Shown piece after piece: positions 11,801 through 26,200 of a stretch of 64,000 bases of DNA. Source of the DNA: Hirudinaria manillensis. Lineage: Eukaryota > Annelida > Clitellata > Hirudinida > Hirudinidae. The stretch is taken from assembly GCA_034509925.1 (NCBI GenBank), contig CM067531.1, forward strand, positions 11,149,319 to 11,213,318. Direction: 5' to 3'. The position numbers and the translations under genes were made by a program. The notes beneath the pieces are model-generated. The model had not been told where the DNA came from. It was given only the letters and a program-made list of their open reading frames with translations, and did no database searches. Positions within the stretch are counted from its first letter, which is position 1. Every line of letters starts with the position of its first letter.

Positions 11801-14800
11801 TAAAGCAATTTGAGATGATATTCTTATGCGTTTATGCAACTTCGCCTACCTTATGTAACCTCGAATTGTTCATCTTAAGAATCGTTTGACGAGTGCTTAG
11901 AAAAAGTCTGTCACCGCCGGCATAAGCCAGAATGAGTGCTTCGCTCAGGAATTCATTCTTAATGCAGATACCAACAGCTTCTTCGAAATTGGCTCTCACC
12001 AAAGCTTTGGTTAGGAATGCTTCTGCATCTAGTTAAATTTTAAACTATTTATAATCGTGAATTCTAAAAAAATAAATTTACTTTATAAATACAAATTAAA
12101 TTATTAAACAAAAACATTGATTAGAAAATGTTGACCTTCTGTTCAGGACCAGAAAGAAACTCTGGTCTCAAAAACATTACGGTCAAATTCTATTCCTGAT
12201 TGGCACAAAGGATGATATGACTTTGAAGCATATCAACCCCTATCAAAATCAGGTAAACACAAGAAAACAAATAAACAGATAAACAAATCCCTTACCATGT
12301 CCAAGTTGTGGCTTTTGCTGCTCAGTTAATTCGAACGAACTGTGATGTGTAGTTTTGTCGTTCAAAGCCTAAATATGGAAATATTTTTCATTGTTTTATA
12401 CCTTTTGTGCATAATAATATAATAATAATAATAATATAATAATAATTATAATAAAATAATATAAATTCATGAACTGAATCGTACATTGACTTTCACTGAT
12501 TTTGATTCTTCATTAAAGTCTTTGTTTTCATCCACGTCAACATCGAAGAGCTTCAGATATTTGTCGTGAGAGCCTGCCTCGAGACTAACCTGTAATGTAA
12601 TGTAATGTAAGCCAATTCAAATAAAAACACTAAATTATTTTAATCAGATTTAATCCGAATAAGGAAAGAAACAATAAACATGAGCAGGGATATTAATAAT
12701 TGATTCATGGATCAGCCTTAAGGAAGCACAAATACTCTGCTGATGGTCTTACCCAAAGATATTTAACCAATAATTTAACAAAATCCCTGTCAAAATAATC
12801 AACCAACAAACCTCACAAACGACTTAAAAGACATTTAAACAATAAATAAATATAATAAAGTAACGGACAAGTCTGTGATTGACTTTTGACTGATGATGGA
12901 ATAACATCTACGAAATCTGGGGCCGTAGCACCTTATTGAAAAGTTTGAAGGTTGATTTAGCAAAGGATGGACCAAATTCACATGTATGATGAAGGAAATA
13001 TGAAGGTTTAGTGTAGTTATTAATTTCAGACAAAAGACCAAAAGAGTGTTCAGGAAGGGCATTATTAACATATGAAAACATAAAAATGCAATTTGCAAAC
13101 TGTGTATTTGATAGAAATTTAATAAGTTATTGTTAACAAAAGTCAAATTTATATTACATGAAATTGTCAACGAAACACTATAAGGATGTCCACATGATTA
13201 ATTTTTAATTGTTTTAATTCACATTATTTTGTTTTATTTTATTGTCTCTCAGTGCTATATAAATTCAATCAAAACTTAGTTATAAGTATTTAAAAATATT
13301 AAAAGAAAAAGAGGATAATCATAATAGGTAATAGTAATAAGAACCTAAATCGAATCAAAAGTAAATAAATTCGAAGATAGGGTTATTTTGCGAACCTTGA
13401 GAAATTTCCAAACTTCGGCACAATTGTGAACGTTCCACCCTTCACCACTACCGTCAAATTCCGAGACTTTTTTATCGCAAAAAGACATTAAATTATCATT
13501 ATCCAGAGAATCCTCCAATTCCAACGCCCTCATGACCAGGAGGGGTTCCGTAACGACTTGACTGAACGTCACCAGGGGTTTCCAATGATCGGAAGCCCCG
13601 GATTCTTTCGAGTTCGTGAAGGTGACGAGTTTACCACCGAACTGCAATCGGAAAGTGGAAATATTTTAGTTAAATATATTTATAAACAAATAACAGTACA
13701 ATTTACAAATTCTGCAATTATATATTCATAAATATTTTAAATGTAAACATGAAAACTGACGCCAAATGAAGCTCCACAAGGTCTTTTCAACCACTTTGGA
13801 GCAGATTTCAAAGCTGGAGAAGAACGATGAGTCGTGCCATCCAAAGCAAACGCATCAACAACCTGCAAAGGAATTTCCAAACTTATGATGACTACTTTAA
13901 AATAGTGATCATTCTAGACCATACATATTAAAATTGATTAAAAATTGATTGTCAAAGTACCCTAGCAGCTTTGAATCAAGCACTATGAAAGAAAAGTATT
14001 TAATGAAAAGTAATTTAATCCCCAATGAGTTTCTCTTTGAAAAATTTGTAAAGCATCATGAAGATGAGGAAGTATGTTTTGTATGGACAACTAACCCTAT
14101 CAGTAGCTTGGTGGGACCCTTGGGTGATTGAGTATATGCTAACATGACCATCAAATGAGCAACCAGATATAATGCCAGGATTTCTTGGACACCACTGCAC
14201 ATCGAAGCACCATTGGTTGCTGTTTGGCAGCTCATAGACTATCTAAAGAGTTACTCATTAAAAGTAAATCCTTTAACGTTATCGTCGTCGCCGCAGACGA
14301 ACCTCTCCGTTTCGACAATCCGAGTTCGGATTCCAACACAACACTCTGTTGTCTTTGCCGCAACTGAGAAGAAGACCAGAATCTTGAGGACACCAACCCA
14401 AAGAAAGTATTCCCCTGCAATTTATTTCTATTGTTTGTATTCACAAATCTAAAATTAATAATGATACGTTATTTATAAATAGCCATAGGTGTGAGCATCG
14501 GGGGCCAAATACCTCTTCAACAATTAAATTATCAAGGATCTTCCATATGACTTCCATATGACTTGCATACGACTAATGCACAGAGCAAAGAGTTTTTGCA
14601 AAGATCATTGAGTCTTTCAAATTTGAAATCAGCTTAAAAACTGATACAATTATCAATTACACTTATCATTTTGCAAGAAAGAAAACTTGTCAGAAAAAAT
14701 ATTCATTTAGCGACTTGGAAGTTTTCACGCAAAACACGATCCTTGCAGATGGAATAAGTAAACTTTTTCTTAAAATACTTATTTTTCATTCAATGTTTTA

Positions 14801-16352
14801 ATATCTAAAAAAATAAATTGAGTTGATAAGAATTACAAACCAGGAAATTATTTACAAAGATAGAAATCATTATTTATGTATTATGAAGTGCATAAAATAC
14901 AGCATAAGTGAATCTTTGGCCCAAAACATAAACCTGTTGTGTCCCTCAAATTGTTTCACAGGAGAGGTGGCTGATCTTAGATCCCATAATTGGATGGCAG
15001 GAGTATGATCATCCTCAGATGCAATGCAAAGCTGAGTAGCAACATCCGGATGCCAGCACACCAAACTGCTCTTCATCTGAAATCATCTTAAGACATCAGC
15101 ACATTATTACCATCTACTTGAACTTTTTCAGTCAAAATAAGTAACCCTTGACATGCTATCCCTGATTTGTATTATGGGTTCATTTTTCCTCAAGTCCCAT
15201 ACGATGCAATTACCATCTTGGGATGAACCGAGAATATGCTGAACTTGCTTGTTCCATGCAACAGATACAACATCGTGAGCAGGCTAAAATAAATAATTAG
15301 AATATGCTACCCCTAGTGATTTAAAAACACTTTACAAGAACCCACTTGAGCCTTGGAGCCCGGTGTCATGGGTTTGTCAGGATTATTCAAATCCCAAATA
15401 AAAATCTCTGAATTACCTGCTCCAGATGCTAGCAAATTGACCTAACATGGATAAATAAAATACATAGTATATATATATATATATCTTAATGACACTCTCA
15501 ACCAATAATGAGCAACCTGAAATGGATTGACATCAAGGGCCGAAACAGCCCCAACATGCTTGTCCAATAAATAAATCAAAGGCTCTTCTTTACACAGAAT
15601 ATTCTTGGGACTCCAAATAAACAATCTTCCTTGCTCAGCACCACCAATTAAAAAATCTGGTAGATTTGAATCATTAGGACCGTTGACTCCTGGAGACCAT
15701 ACCAACTTATGAAGTCTGTGTGAGAGAAAGGACTTAGCTTGAGTCAATTAAAAGACAAAACCTCCATTCATTAACCTGTCTGTGGTAGTAATAGATCCAC
15801 AATTTTTAGGTTCACTTTTGGTGTCATCAAAATCAAGCCTGAATAACTCCAGGCAAGCATTTGTGCTAGAAAAGCAATCTTGATTTTAGTGACAATGACA
15901 TACTTATTATGAGATAGAAAAGAGACAGTGAGATACTTATTATATTATTAGAAGCATCATCAAAACGCTCAAAAAAGTTGTTGAATTGATGATGTAAGAC
16001 TTTATGTTTTAACTTGTGATTAAAAGTATCACGTGTTTATTACAAAAAAAAATTATGTCATCAATGAAATACGCAGAATCATTTCAGCTTTTTGCTTCCC
16101 ACCCTGCTTCCAACCCAAATGACATTACTCATTGCGAATAATTAGTCTCTTGAAGCCGCTAAAAGCCAGATGTGGTTGTAAATCATGCAATACCGACCGA
16201 TATATTGGTCAAGTTGTAGACGAAAATATGTGCATTTACCTAAACGAAGAATCAAGCTGTTGTGCAGCAGTAGCCGCAGCGAGGTAAATTGGATGCCGGA
16301 ACGAAGGTGACCAGGCCACATTAGCAGTGCGCTTTATTTCCTTTATTTTCAT
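8806..16352 (-). CDS. SEC31A: SEC31, outer-coat subunit of COPII vesicles
   Basis: I resolved 25 exons that join in frame to 1044 aa (human SEC31A about 1220): 16240-16352, 15776-15865, 15517-15715, 15346-15441, 15146-15283, 14934-15076, 14303-14414, 14096-14242, 13761-13862, 13396-13641, 12485-12589, 12296-12368, 11850-12028, 11634-11760, 11088-11233, 10808-10975, 10556-10738, 10330-10468, 10152-10197, 9899-9948, 9769-9836, 9615-9707, 9430-9540, 9059-9130, 8806-8994. The start reads [18 protein letters not shown] as in other SEC31s. WD40 blades follow ([11 protein letters not shown], then [15 protein letters not shown]), the insertion blade, an alpha-solenoid ([12 protein letters not shown]), a Pro/Gln-rich linker with the AWNDPP motif, and a conserved C-terminal domain ([13 protein letters not shown]). 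SEC31 forms the COPII cage with SEC13 on ER exit sites; the Pro-rich linker contacts SEC23/SAR1. The upstream DIMT1 is divergently placed nearly 3 kb away. The exon-17 acceptor is ambiguous by 6 bases. Confidence 0.96.
10008..10056. repeat. (AAT/AAC)n microsatellite in SEC31 intron
   Basis: An imperfect AAT/AAC trinucleotide run between SEC31 exons 9899-9948 and 10152-10197. Confidence 0.8.
12415..12464. repeat. (AAT)n microsatellite in SEC31 intron
   Basis: Imperfect AAT/ATAAT repeats lie just downstream (on the transcript) of SEC31 exon 12485-12589. Confidence 0.8.
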
Positions 16353-17120
16353 TGCAATAATGACTTAGAAAGCTCTTACAAGAAGAAATAATCGTGTATT
16401 AGACCAAATCTCAAAATCTACAAAATATTCCACCAAATCTACGTGGCGCTACAGAAAGTCTGCGAACAACAAAGTCAGTAAAAAGTAGGGATGACCACAA
16501 ATGATGTTTTGGCGTCTGTGTCGAATACTGCGCATCGGTTCATAAAATTCATATAGTTAAAATATTCTTTAACATTCTATATTACATCTAAAATTAATAC
16601 TGATGTTATAAGTTTTCGCTGGTTAAACTGCTCTTTTGGTGAGGTAGCTATGATAATCATAGGCAAAATCAAGTCCATTCAGAGCTTTTTGAAAACCTGG
16701 ATGATTTACAAAATTAGGCCTCCCTGCAAGAAAAAGCACAAAAAATGTCTCATTAAAATTGCAGGTATTTTATGGTATTATTATATACTCCAGCGCAATT
16801 TCTCAGTGGATCTGCAGCACTTGGCGGGGTCCAAAATTTTGAAAAGGAAGAATAATTTAGCAACTGGAGGTGCCATGGCCGAGCAAAATGTGTGTAGATA
16901 TTAAATTTAAAGATTGAGTCTGCCTGCCCCATTACCATTGGTATGCTTGCCTTTGTTTATGGTCAGACATGTGGGTAGCAAACCTTTAGTATGTCAGATG
17001 TCATTATATTGATATGCCAACTTTTTAGTGAGGGTTTGTCACATAATGTATGGCAGGCACACATTGAAGCCAATAAAATTAAAAATTTCGCGAGAATTTA
17101 AAAACAAATACAGTCGTATA
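16353..17120. other. Intergenic, upstream of SEC31
   Basis: This should contain the SEC31 promoter. Short open stretches on either strand (for example near 16650-16900) have no recognisable domain and are probably chance. Confidence 0.4.
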
Positions 17121-17212
17121 ATCGATTCATATTCTGTTTTTTTTTTTAAGGAGCTTGCCCATTTAGCGGGAACAATGTTCTCTTCGAACATCCTTTGGTA
17201 ATCATCGGTGTT
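17121..17212 (+). repeat. LINE-type 3' UTR fragment, copy A
   Basis: This segment aligns by eye with 30492-30585: both start ATCGATT, run through a poly-T tract, then share GCGGGAACAATGTTCTC / CCGGGAACATTGTTCCC and ATCCTTTGGTA. The second copy follows recognisable LINE reverse-transcriptase C-terminal coding, so this is likely the 3' UTR of the same element class. Confidence 0.55.
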
Positions 17213-17261
17213 TTCTTTTTTTCCATTGTGGTCAATTTTATTGTCACTTACACAGTCACTT

Positions 17262-17450
17262 TAGGGTACCTCCCCCATCGAAGTTGGCGAAAGGGGCGTA
17301 ATAGGTAACTTGATCTTACGCCTTTCTCGTGAGGATCGGTTTGTCTAGCCGAGAAAACGGAATCTATGGCAAGGATCTGGCAGATGAAAAGACAGAAGAA
17401 GCATTCAAAGGCCATCGAGAGCCACACAAAGGCGAGATGGAAACACTGTA
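17262..17450 (+). mobile_element. Retroelement coding remnant (IEVGxRG family), copy A
   Basis: The forward strand reads SPIEVGERGVIGN and further on AEKTESMARIWQM in a shifted frame. This parallels the reverse-strand remnant at 41340-41620 (FPIEVGARGVVGRS, then ERTEAMTRMSEA in a shifted frame). The motif resembles the C-terminal tail of reverse-transcriptase proteins of invertebrate retroelements. It is broken and non-functional. The stretch to about 17640 is more GC-rich than its surroundings and may belong to the same element. Confidence 0.5.
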
Positions 17451-17640
17451 AGGTAGGATGTAAAGCGACATAAAGAAGCCAATGAGAGCTTTCAGTCGCT
17501 CCAGCAGTATTGCCATAAAGAGGCCAAGGAGAGCCTCCATAGCCGAAAGGTGAATCCAGATAGGAAAACCGAAAGAGACGTTCAGCTGACCACAGGATGC
17601 GACCCACTCCCGGAAAGTGTAAGGAGTTTCAAAGGGCCGA

Positions 17641-18860
17641 AATGTTTGAAGATGGGGGATCTTTGGTAAGCTCCGAGAGCTGATGGCGCCAAGAAAAAAG
17701 AAAAAATTAATGAAATCAAGTAGAACAAATATAATAACGGTTTATCCTTTTAATTGCCCTTTCAGTGTAACGTCTATATTTCATATTCCTGCAATTTTTT
17801 TTTTTTTAGAAAGAAACATGACTTCGTCTGGGTTGCCATTTCTCAATTTCTTAATGTCACTGGACCACTTCGAAACGTAGGTTATTGCATGATCATAAAC
17901 ACGAAAGGGTCTGAAGAATTTCTAGCCAGAGTTGAAAATAAGATTTATTTGAGAGTGTTTTTTAATTATTTTTATTTAGTTTTCAAAACTGCTTGCAAGA
18001 TAAGTTCTAATTTGTTGTTTATGCCTTCAATAAATCTTTTCAATAAATTGTTTGATTGGGGTTAATTCATAGACGTCCTGATGACAAATCGTGAGACAAA
18101 AAAGGGGGAAGTTTGCAGATAAGGAAGGATAATTGTCACAAAGTATTATATTGGTTTGGTGGAAAAAGGCTTATTTCCATACGGGGTGTCAAGCCAAAAA
18201 CTTATTTTTGGAAACAAGGGGCAAAAAGAAAAAATCTTTTATAGATGACCCTTTTTTAATTGATGCCTGGTACAATTAAATTCCGTCCCCACCGAATAAG
18301 AGTCCGAAAGAAACCTACTGAACCAATCCAAGAGAGTTTAGTAACTCAAAAATCGCTCCAAAAGGATTTTTTTTTATCCTTCTAAGTAATTCAATTATTT
18401 ATTTACATGTAATGCGTAATAAAATTAAAACTTCTGTTGCATTTTGTCCCTCTATAAATTTAATTTTTACGTTTATGTGAGACAGGCAATGTTTTGGTTT
18501 TATGTGTTTTAAGCGCAACTTACAACGTAAACAACCTGCCGGCTTTTTCTTAATATCGACGTCTGTGTAATTCCGCACTTTTAGTTGTTTCTGATAGCTT
18601 TGAAAGGTTAGTTAGTTAATTTATCTAGTTATCAGTATCGATCGGTTATTATTATCGATTTGTAAGAAACCAATGAATAGTTCACAATTATTTGAAATTA
18701 AACGGGACGTCATTTTGTTCATTATAGTTAGAGAATAACAGCATCTCGCTAAATTCCAGAACTGGGATCCATAAAATGTGCCTTCAGAAATTAATTATAA
18801 GCTGAATGGCAAAACTTATCTATTGGAGGCCAGTGCTGGTTGCCTCACTTCTTACACATT
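17641..18860. other. Gene-poor stretch before DIMT1
   Basis: I see AT-rich non-coding sequence with poly-T tracts and no supported exon. Confidence 0.35.
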
Positions 18861-18866
18861 TATGCC

Positions 18867-19005
18867 CTAGATATCAGCACCAAATTCAGCTTCAGTAAAA
18901 TGTTTTTGCCTCAAATGCATCCATAGCATAACCCCTAACCACAACCCATTTGCTGGGGTAGTTTGCAATGCCAGTGGTTTATGTATTTTTAGGTGGTAGA
19001 CATGT
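18867..19005 (-). pseudogene. Possible relic of a transposon protein (PLAL..ANGLWLG motif)
   Basis: The reverse strand encodes KPLALQTTPANGLWLG followed, with an apparent frame slip, by acidic/Leu-rich residues. This recalls the LANGLWxG signature of the DUF6570-type domain next to Helitron helicases. The resemblance is short and from memory; it could also be chance. It lies just upstream of the DIMT1 start. Confidence 0.25.
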
Positions 19006-19208
19006 TTTGATTTAGGCAGAAAATCACATGTTCGGAAAACTACTGATGTAACCATTGATAGTTTATCAAAATTTAATTTGACATTTGTTACATTGAAACT
19101 TGATTCTCTGGTCAAGATTGCAACTTCTCGTGTTAATATTTAGGGATTAAGAAATATTTTTTATAATTTTCTCATCTTCATTTGTGGATTCAGAATTAAT
19201 AAGAAAAC

Positions 19209-20833
<1,625 letters not shown>

Positions 20834-20847
20834 AAGTGAAACCTCTT

Positions 20848-20853
20848 AATAAA
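20848..20853 (+). terminator. Poly(A) signal of DIMT1
   Basis: AATAAA occurs 14 bases after the DIMT1 stop codon and only 3 bases before the end of the oppositely oriented RMI2 coding sequence. Confidence 0.6.
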
Positions 20854-20856
20854 ATG

Positions 20857-22044
20857 TCAATGAAATGTGTGTTCCAAGTCCTTGACTTCTAATAGCCACA
20901 TGGCTTTCAATATTTCTTCTTTACTTAGATCTTGTATCTTGATGCCCTTCACAATGGGCTGGGAGCCATTTTTTACAATTTCTCCAATGACCATAACGTA
21001 GCCTGATAATAGAGATTGAATTCACAGGAGTTATGAAATCACTATTACAAAATATCTTATCAGTCTTAATATTGGCTTGATTGATGATGAGCTAGGTGCC
21101 ATTTTAACATTTGTCATGACTAATTATAGATACCTATTTCCAGAGATTGATAAAATCACTATGACTCACAATAATAAACTGAAAACTATCTTGTAAAATT
21201 AAGCTTTTTTGAAATAAAACACAGCAATCAAAAATTACAAATCAGAAAAGGAAGGAATCATTCTAAGAGAGAAAAACTCCTACAGATGTCCTATTATCAC
21301 TTGTGAGAATTTGAGTCTCAAGAAAAATAACTTGCATAAGATGTTTGTTGGTGACACAATAGTAGCAGATGATGAATATTGATCAAGTTTTCAAAGGGTA
21401 AAATCTGAATTTTTTGCAAGATGGGGCTTTGTGGATGTTTGCACGTAGCTATTTCGACATCTGGCTGAAAAATTCTTATTTTAGACTTCTAACCATTGAG
21501 AGAAGTTTCGACCCTGGAAGCCAACGTGTCGCTTCGTAACACTTCACATCGTCCTGTGGGATCCTCCAGGATGAAACTGTCCTGGAAATCCTGAGGAGTT
21601 TCACCATGAATCATGAGAAAACCCCAACAAATTTAGATGAATTAAGCATTTGATAATATCCATATTCAACAAAATAGTGTAAAGTAATAATACTTTTTTT
21701 TCAAATCACTATTTCAAACCTCATGCAAAGTGTTTACAAGTTTTGGGCTCAAAAAATAAAATAATGCCATTAAATACCAGATTTGGTAAGCATACTTTAC
21801 ATGTTACGCTTTACAGCTTTAAAATAATAAGATAAAATATTTTGGTGCAAGGTTATCTCTTCACAGAGGAAACATTCTTCATTTAAAGTCGTACTTGAAC
21901 AAGCACCCCTTGAATCCAAATTAGCTGAAAAAGGCTTCCATTCTCCGACAACCATGTTGGCGTCTCCTCGAAATCATCGCATTTTGTAATTTTGTCCAGG
22001 TGGCTTACAAAGCATTTTCGCGCTGGACGAACCAATTTAGACAT
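20857..22044 (-). CDS. RMI2: RMI2, OB-fold subunit of the BLM-TOP3A-RMI dissolvasome
   Basis: Three exons join in frame to 130 aa (human 147): 21895-22044, 21494-21590, 20857-21002. Recognisable landmarks are LFQLIWIQGVLVQ in exon 1, the OB-fold strand ILEDPTGRCEVLR in exon 2, and GYVMVIGEIV plus MWLLEVKDLEH in exon 3, matching the VWMQGTV, DATGRFSV, YVMVMGVV and LWELEVEDL segments of vertebrate RMI2. The family stabilises RMI1-TOP3A and the BLM helicase for dissolving double Holliday junctions. The start at 22044 was chosen because the following residues begin the conserved part; an in-frame ATG at 22104 would add 20 unconserved residues. The gene is tail-to-tail with DIMT1 with 23 bp between stop codons. 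Confidence 0.88.
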
Positions 22045-23228
22045 GAAAACAAAACAGTTTAAATGTTGACTGGACCCAATATCCTTGGCTTGCACATCCC
22101 ACAATTTAACGAATTAAAATGATTATTTAATCTGTGCACTTTAGTCATATGTTTTAAATATTGATAATTTTTTTCAATTATTTCTGCTTAAAATAATTCT
22201 GCAGTTAAAATAACTTGAAGCAAATCTATTCCCACAAAAGATCTAGAATTAACTGAGTCTGTGGGAGACGTACAACAAAATCATGTAGGTCGGCCTCTTT
22301 ACCACTCCAGTTTAAATGTTTCCATCCTTCGCGAACCACTCTACGATTAAAAGGCTCAACGGCAAGTTTAATGTTATGTTACTCATAGTAACAGGACAAA
22401 TTTTTGGCATCAAGTTTTATAAATGCACTTTAACAGCAATGGCACAGTTTATTCTAGATGGGTGTGACCTCAAAACGGCTCCTCCACTACTAATTATGAG
22501 GTAAAAAGCTCGCAGATTTCCCATCCCGGTTGAGGGATTTTGCAGAACTCACAGGCTTATTTGGTCGCAGGAGAGCCTCGGGGCGCTTTTTTCATATTTG
22601 GGATCCCTTAGTGGAGGCTCCTGAGCAGAACTGAATGCCTAAGGTCTTGGAAAGATTTCGCTTTAGATTTAAAACCCTCTCGAAGTAGGGATTGGACTAA
22701 AGGAGGTGCTGTTTCCTAAACTTTTGAAGACACTTTTATTTATTTTTATCTTACTTTAGAAATAATTTTTACAGTAATTATAACCAAAAACTTTTGCATA
22801 CCCTTACATTGCGTAATAATCTAAACTAGGCCTTCCAACCTAAATATGTGAATATGAATATTTAATTCACCCTTTGAAATGAAGCCACAACAGATCGATG
22901 AAGGAAGGGTCATACACCGATTCAAGTGTTGCAACCTTTCCTAACATGGGTTAGGTTGAAACAGTACTGAAACCGTACGTTTAAATAAAATTTTCTTCAG
23001 CTTCATATGGTCACCCCCTCCCAATGTGATGAACAGGACTTATAAACAAAGCACCTCACTGCATCCCCACTTTACTCTCTGACAAGTATATAATGTTATA
23101 ATATTAACAAACTTCTGGCATGATGTCATTTAAGCTAATCAGATCTACAGAGTGTTTCCAGACAGAAATAACTTCCAGAAGAGATGAGAAAATCACAAAC
23201 GGCATTGGCAACTAATTGCAGATAATCA
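22045..23228. other. Intergenic: RMI2 upstream region and UBR3 3' flank
   Basis: No supported gene. A more GC-rich patch at 22545-22640 has no recognisable coding content. Short open stretches here look like chance. Confidence 0.35.
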
Positions 23229-26200
23229 TCAATTCCCTTGAATTGTCCATTGCTTGCAAAGCTGATCCAGAGAATGGGTCAACCACATGTGATTTAACAA
23301 GTTGTACCTTTCTTTATTTAGGAATAGGGGCTTCCCACGCCTTGAAACAAAAATTCAATCTTAAATGACGTTCCAAAAATTTGAAAAACTACCTCAAGTT
23401 TTTATCCTCTTCTCCATATTTATCAAGGTATAATGAACCCCAGAAAGCCATTCTATAGCTTTGCACAATAAGAACCAATGAGGAGTCTATACCTATGTAC
23501 AACCCTGTTTTATTCCCACATTCCTCAGAATGCTGCAAAGACGTAAAGAAGGCAAAGGCCATATCATATAAAACAAATACATCATCATATCAATAAATAC
23601 CCAAATATATTCTTGAAGTTCCTTCTTTGAGCAGCAATCTTCATTATAACAGATGAGTTTGCCACAAATAAGGCAGAGGGAAGGATATTTTGGAATTTTG
23701 TGGCAATCCCTACAAACTTCTTTCCTATAAAACTGGAATAAAGTGTCAAATACTTCTGGCAAATGAATCAGGCTTGGAATATCCCATTTGATAACAAGGA
23801 AGCTGAGAAGATCCTAAAATGTTAATTCACTGTATTGCAATTCACTGTAGTGCAATTAGTCCATGCAACCCAAACAAATTAAATGTGGTTCTAGAATTAC
23901 ATAATTTCTATCTCAATCTTAAATTACCACATAATTTGATAAAAATGCCACCGTAGCATTCACAATGCACGAATGTAAGAGACATTATTATGTTTTTAAA
24001 TAACATCACCTTTCTTTGAATGGCACCAGAAGAAAAACACTTAACATCATTGCAGGTCCTATCCACCAAAAGTCTAACTTCATCTGTAGCCAACCCAACA
24101 AATCCAGGGCCACCATTTCCAATTTCCAGATGCAAATAACTTGACAGTTCTTTAAATTCCACTATTGCAGAGCCCTTGAGAGAAACATAACTTGTTGAAT
24201 ATTGAATTTACTTCATGCATTTAATTTAAGAAATTTACAAACAGACTAACGTGGTAACAAGGGGGTAATGGAGAAACTTCACTGAAAGAATTGTACAAAT
24301 AGTGATGAGAAATTGATGATATTCGTAAATAGGGAAGTAGGCCTTCCATCACAAATGTTTCCAATTCAGATGTTCTCGACGGGCACTCCTGCCGTGATTT
24401 AGATGATTTGATTTGCTTCAAATATCACAGAATGGATTTTAAATGAATAATACCCCAGTTGTGTTAGGCAAAATAACAGAAAATATGTCAGCTATAAACT
24501 TTATCATATTTCCAAGCTCTGTGTTATTTTTTCCTTTCCAATAAGACATTTCCATGGGAGTTAAACTGCAAACCATATGGGCAAGAAGCTGAATCAATTT
24601 GATATTGTACAGAATCCTCACTAATGTGAAAAAATGCTCTGGAAATGATAAAAATGTATATTTTTGTTTGTTCAAACTGATTGGCCTAAATAATTGATCT
24701 TACTTTCTTCAAGGTTAAATGGAAGGGCCAACAAAAACTGAACAAAAATGTCTGAAATATCCTTCAATAATATTGGAACATCACCAAATTCATTGTAACT
24801 TCTAAAAGAAAGAACAGATTTAAACCTCCAAATTTTCATCCAAAAATATTTAATTAACACAAATTTTTTTTTTAACCTGTTCCTATCATTGAAGGTTGTT
24901 ATGTAACTCCATAAAGTAGCCAGATAATCAGGACAAAACCTTTTAGATGAATTGGATAGAACACTATGGAGAGGATCTGTATAAAGTAAATAATGTCTAA
25001 AATTGTTAGTGCATCAAAAATGGTAAGGGCTGACTCACACAAACATGACTTTCTGATTAATGAATTGGAGCAGAATTTTTTCCTTGAGCGGATTTTCAAA
25101 AGATTTATCTCCAAATTATTTCTTGTTGGAAAAGATTAAATCAGACCAATGCATAAAATAAGAAGTGAAAATTGTGTCAAACCTGAGCATTAAACAAGAG
25201 ATGTTAAAGTGATCCTTGTTCCCAAAAGAAGAATTTTTTTGAAGATCACTCATCGCCAGATTTATAGCCTGGTTCAGCTCCTTACTTTCCTTTTGATTGT
25301 AATGACTCTATGAAGGTTTTGCTTGAATTGAAATCAATTAATGACTCACATGCATCTCGTGCAGATTCACTTTTAGAAGTTCCTCAATTTGTTTGGTTTC
25401 AACAAGTTCATAGTTTGGAACAAACTGAGTCAGTGGGAAGTTATCTTCAACGAGAGGGAGAATGGTATTTGACACTTGCCTACACATTGGACAAAAGAAC
25501 TCTCCCTTTTTAACAAGAACAGTCATCTGATTTTGATTCTGTAATAGAATAGAATAAGTTAAGAAGTGAAAAGTTACATTATAAAGAAATAAATATATCT
25601 GTGACTTTTGACAGTTTCACTCAAAAAGTATCATAATAACTGAATACAAAACTGAGATTAAATGAGAAAATGGAATCCCACTAAAACTTGTTAAACAATT
25701 CATCAACAAATCTCTAATTTGTAGAATTATCTATTTAAATTTTCAATTTGATAATAAGCTATGCCTACATCAGAAACTTACATAAATACCTGCAAATCTA
25801 ATTTGTAACATCATTTTATGAAACCAATTTTACCTGGAGTGAACTGAAATAAGAAGTAAAACAATCCAAATGCATGTAATGTCCACATGTCTGAAGATAC
25901 GGAGCCTTGAACCATAACGTTTCATCATTCTGTAAGCCAATTCCATTCAATTTCAATTTGCTATAAACTCTGTTATTAACTTGATAAAGTTAATCAAACA
26001 TACCTTCGGAGAGTTTCTATCAAGTAATTCGTTAAAATGTTCAATTTCTTTTAAGTAAAGACAATCCTTAGAATCTGATCCTCTCTGTCTTCCCAAAACT
26101 AGAAATTTCAGGAAAGTTTTTCTTTGCAATTCTTTTATTATGCTATTTATGATAATTTAAAGCACTCTTTAAAAGAAATAAATCAAAGTACTTGAAGTTG

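Noticed and set aside
17248..17607. Reverse-strand open frame of 119 codons
   Set aside because: It lies antisense to the IEVGxRG-type retroelement remnant and its GC-rich continuation; residues show no domain and the length is explained by the higher GC content.
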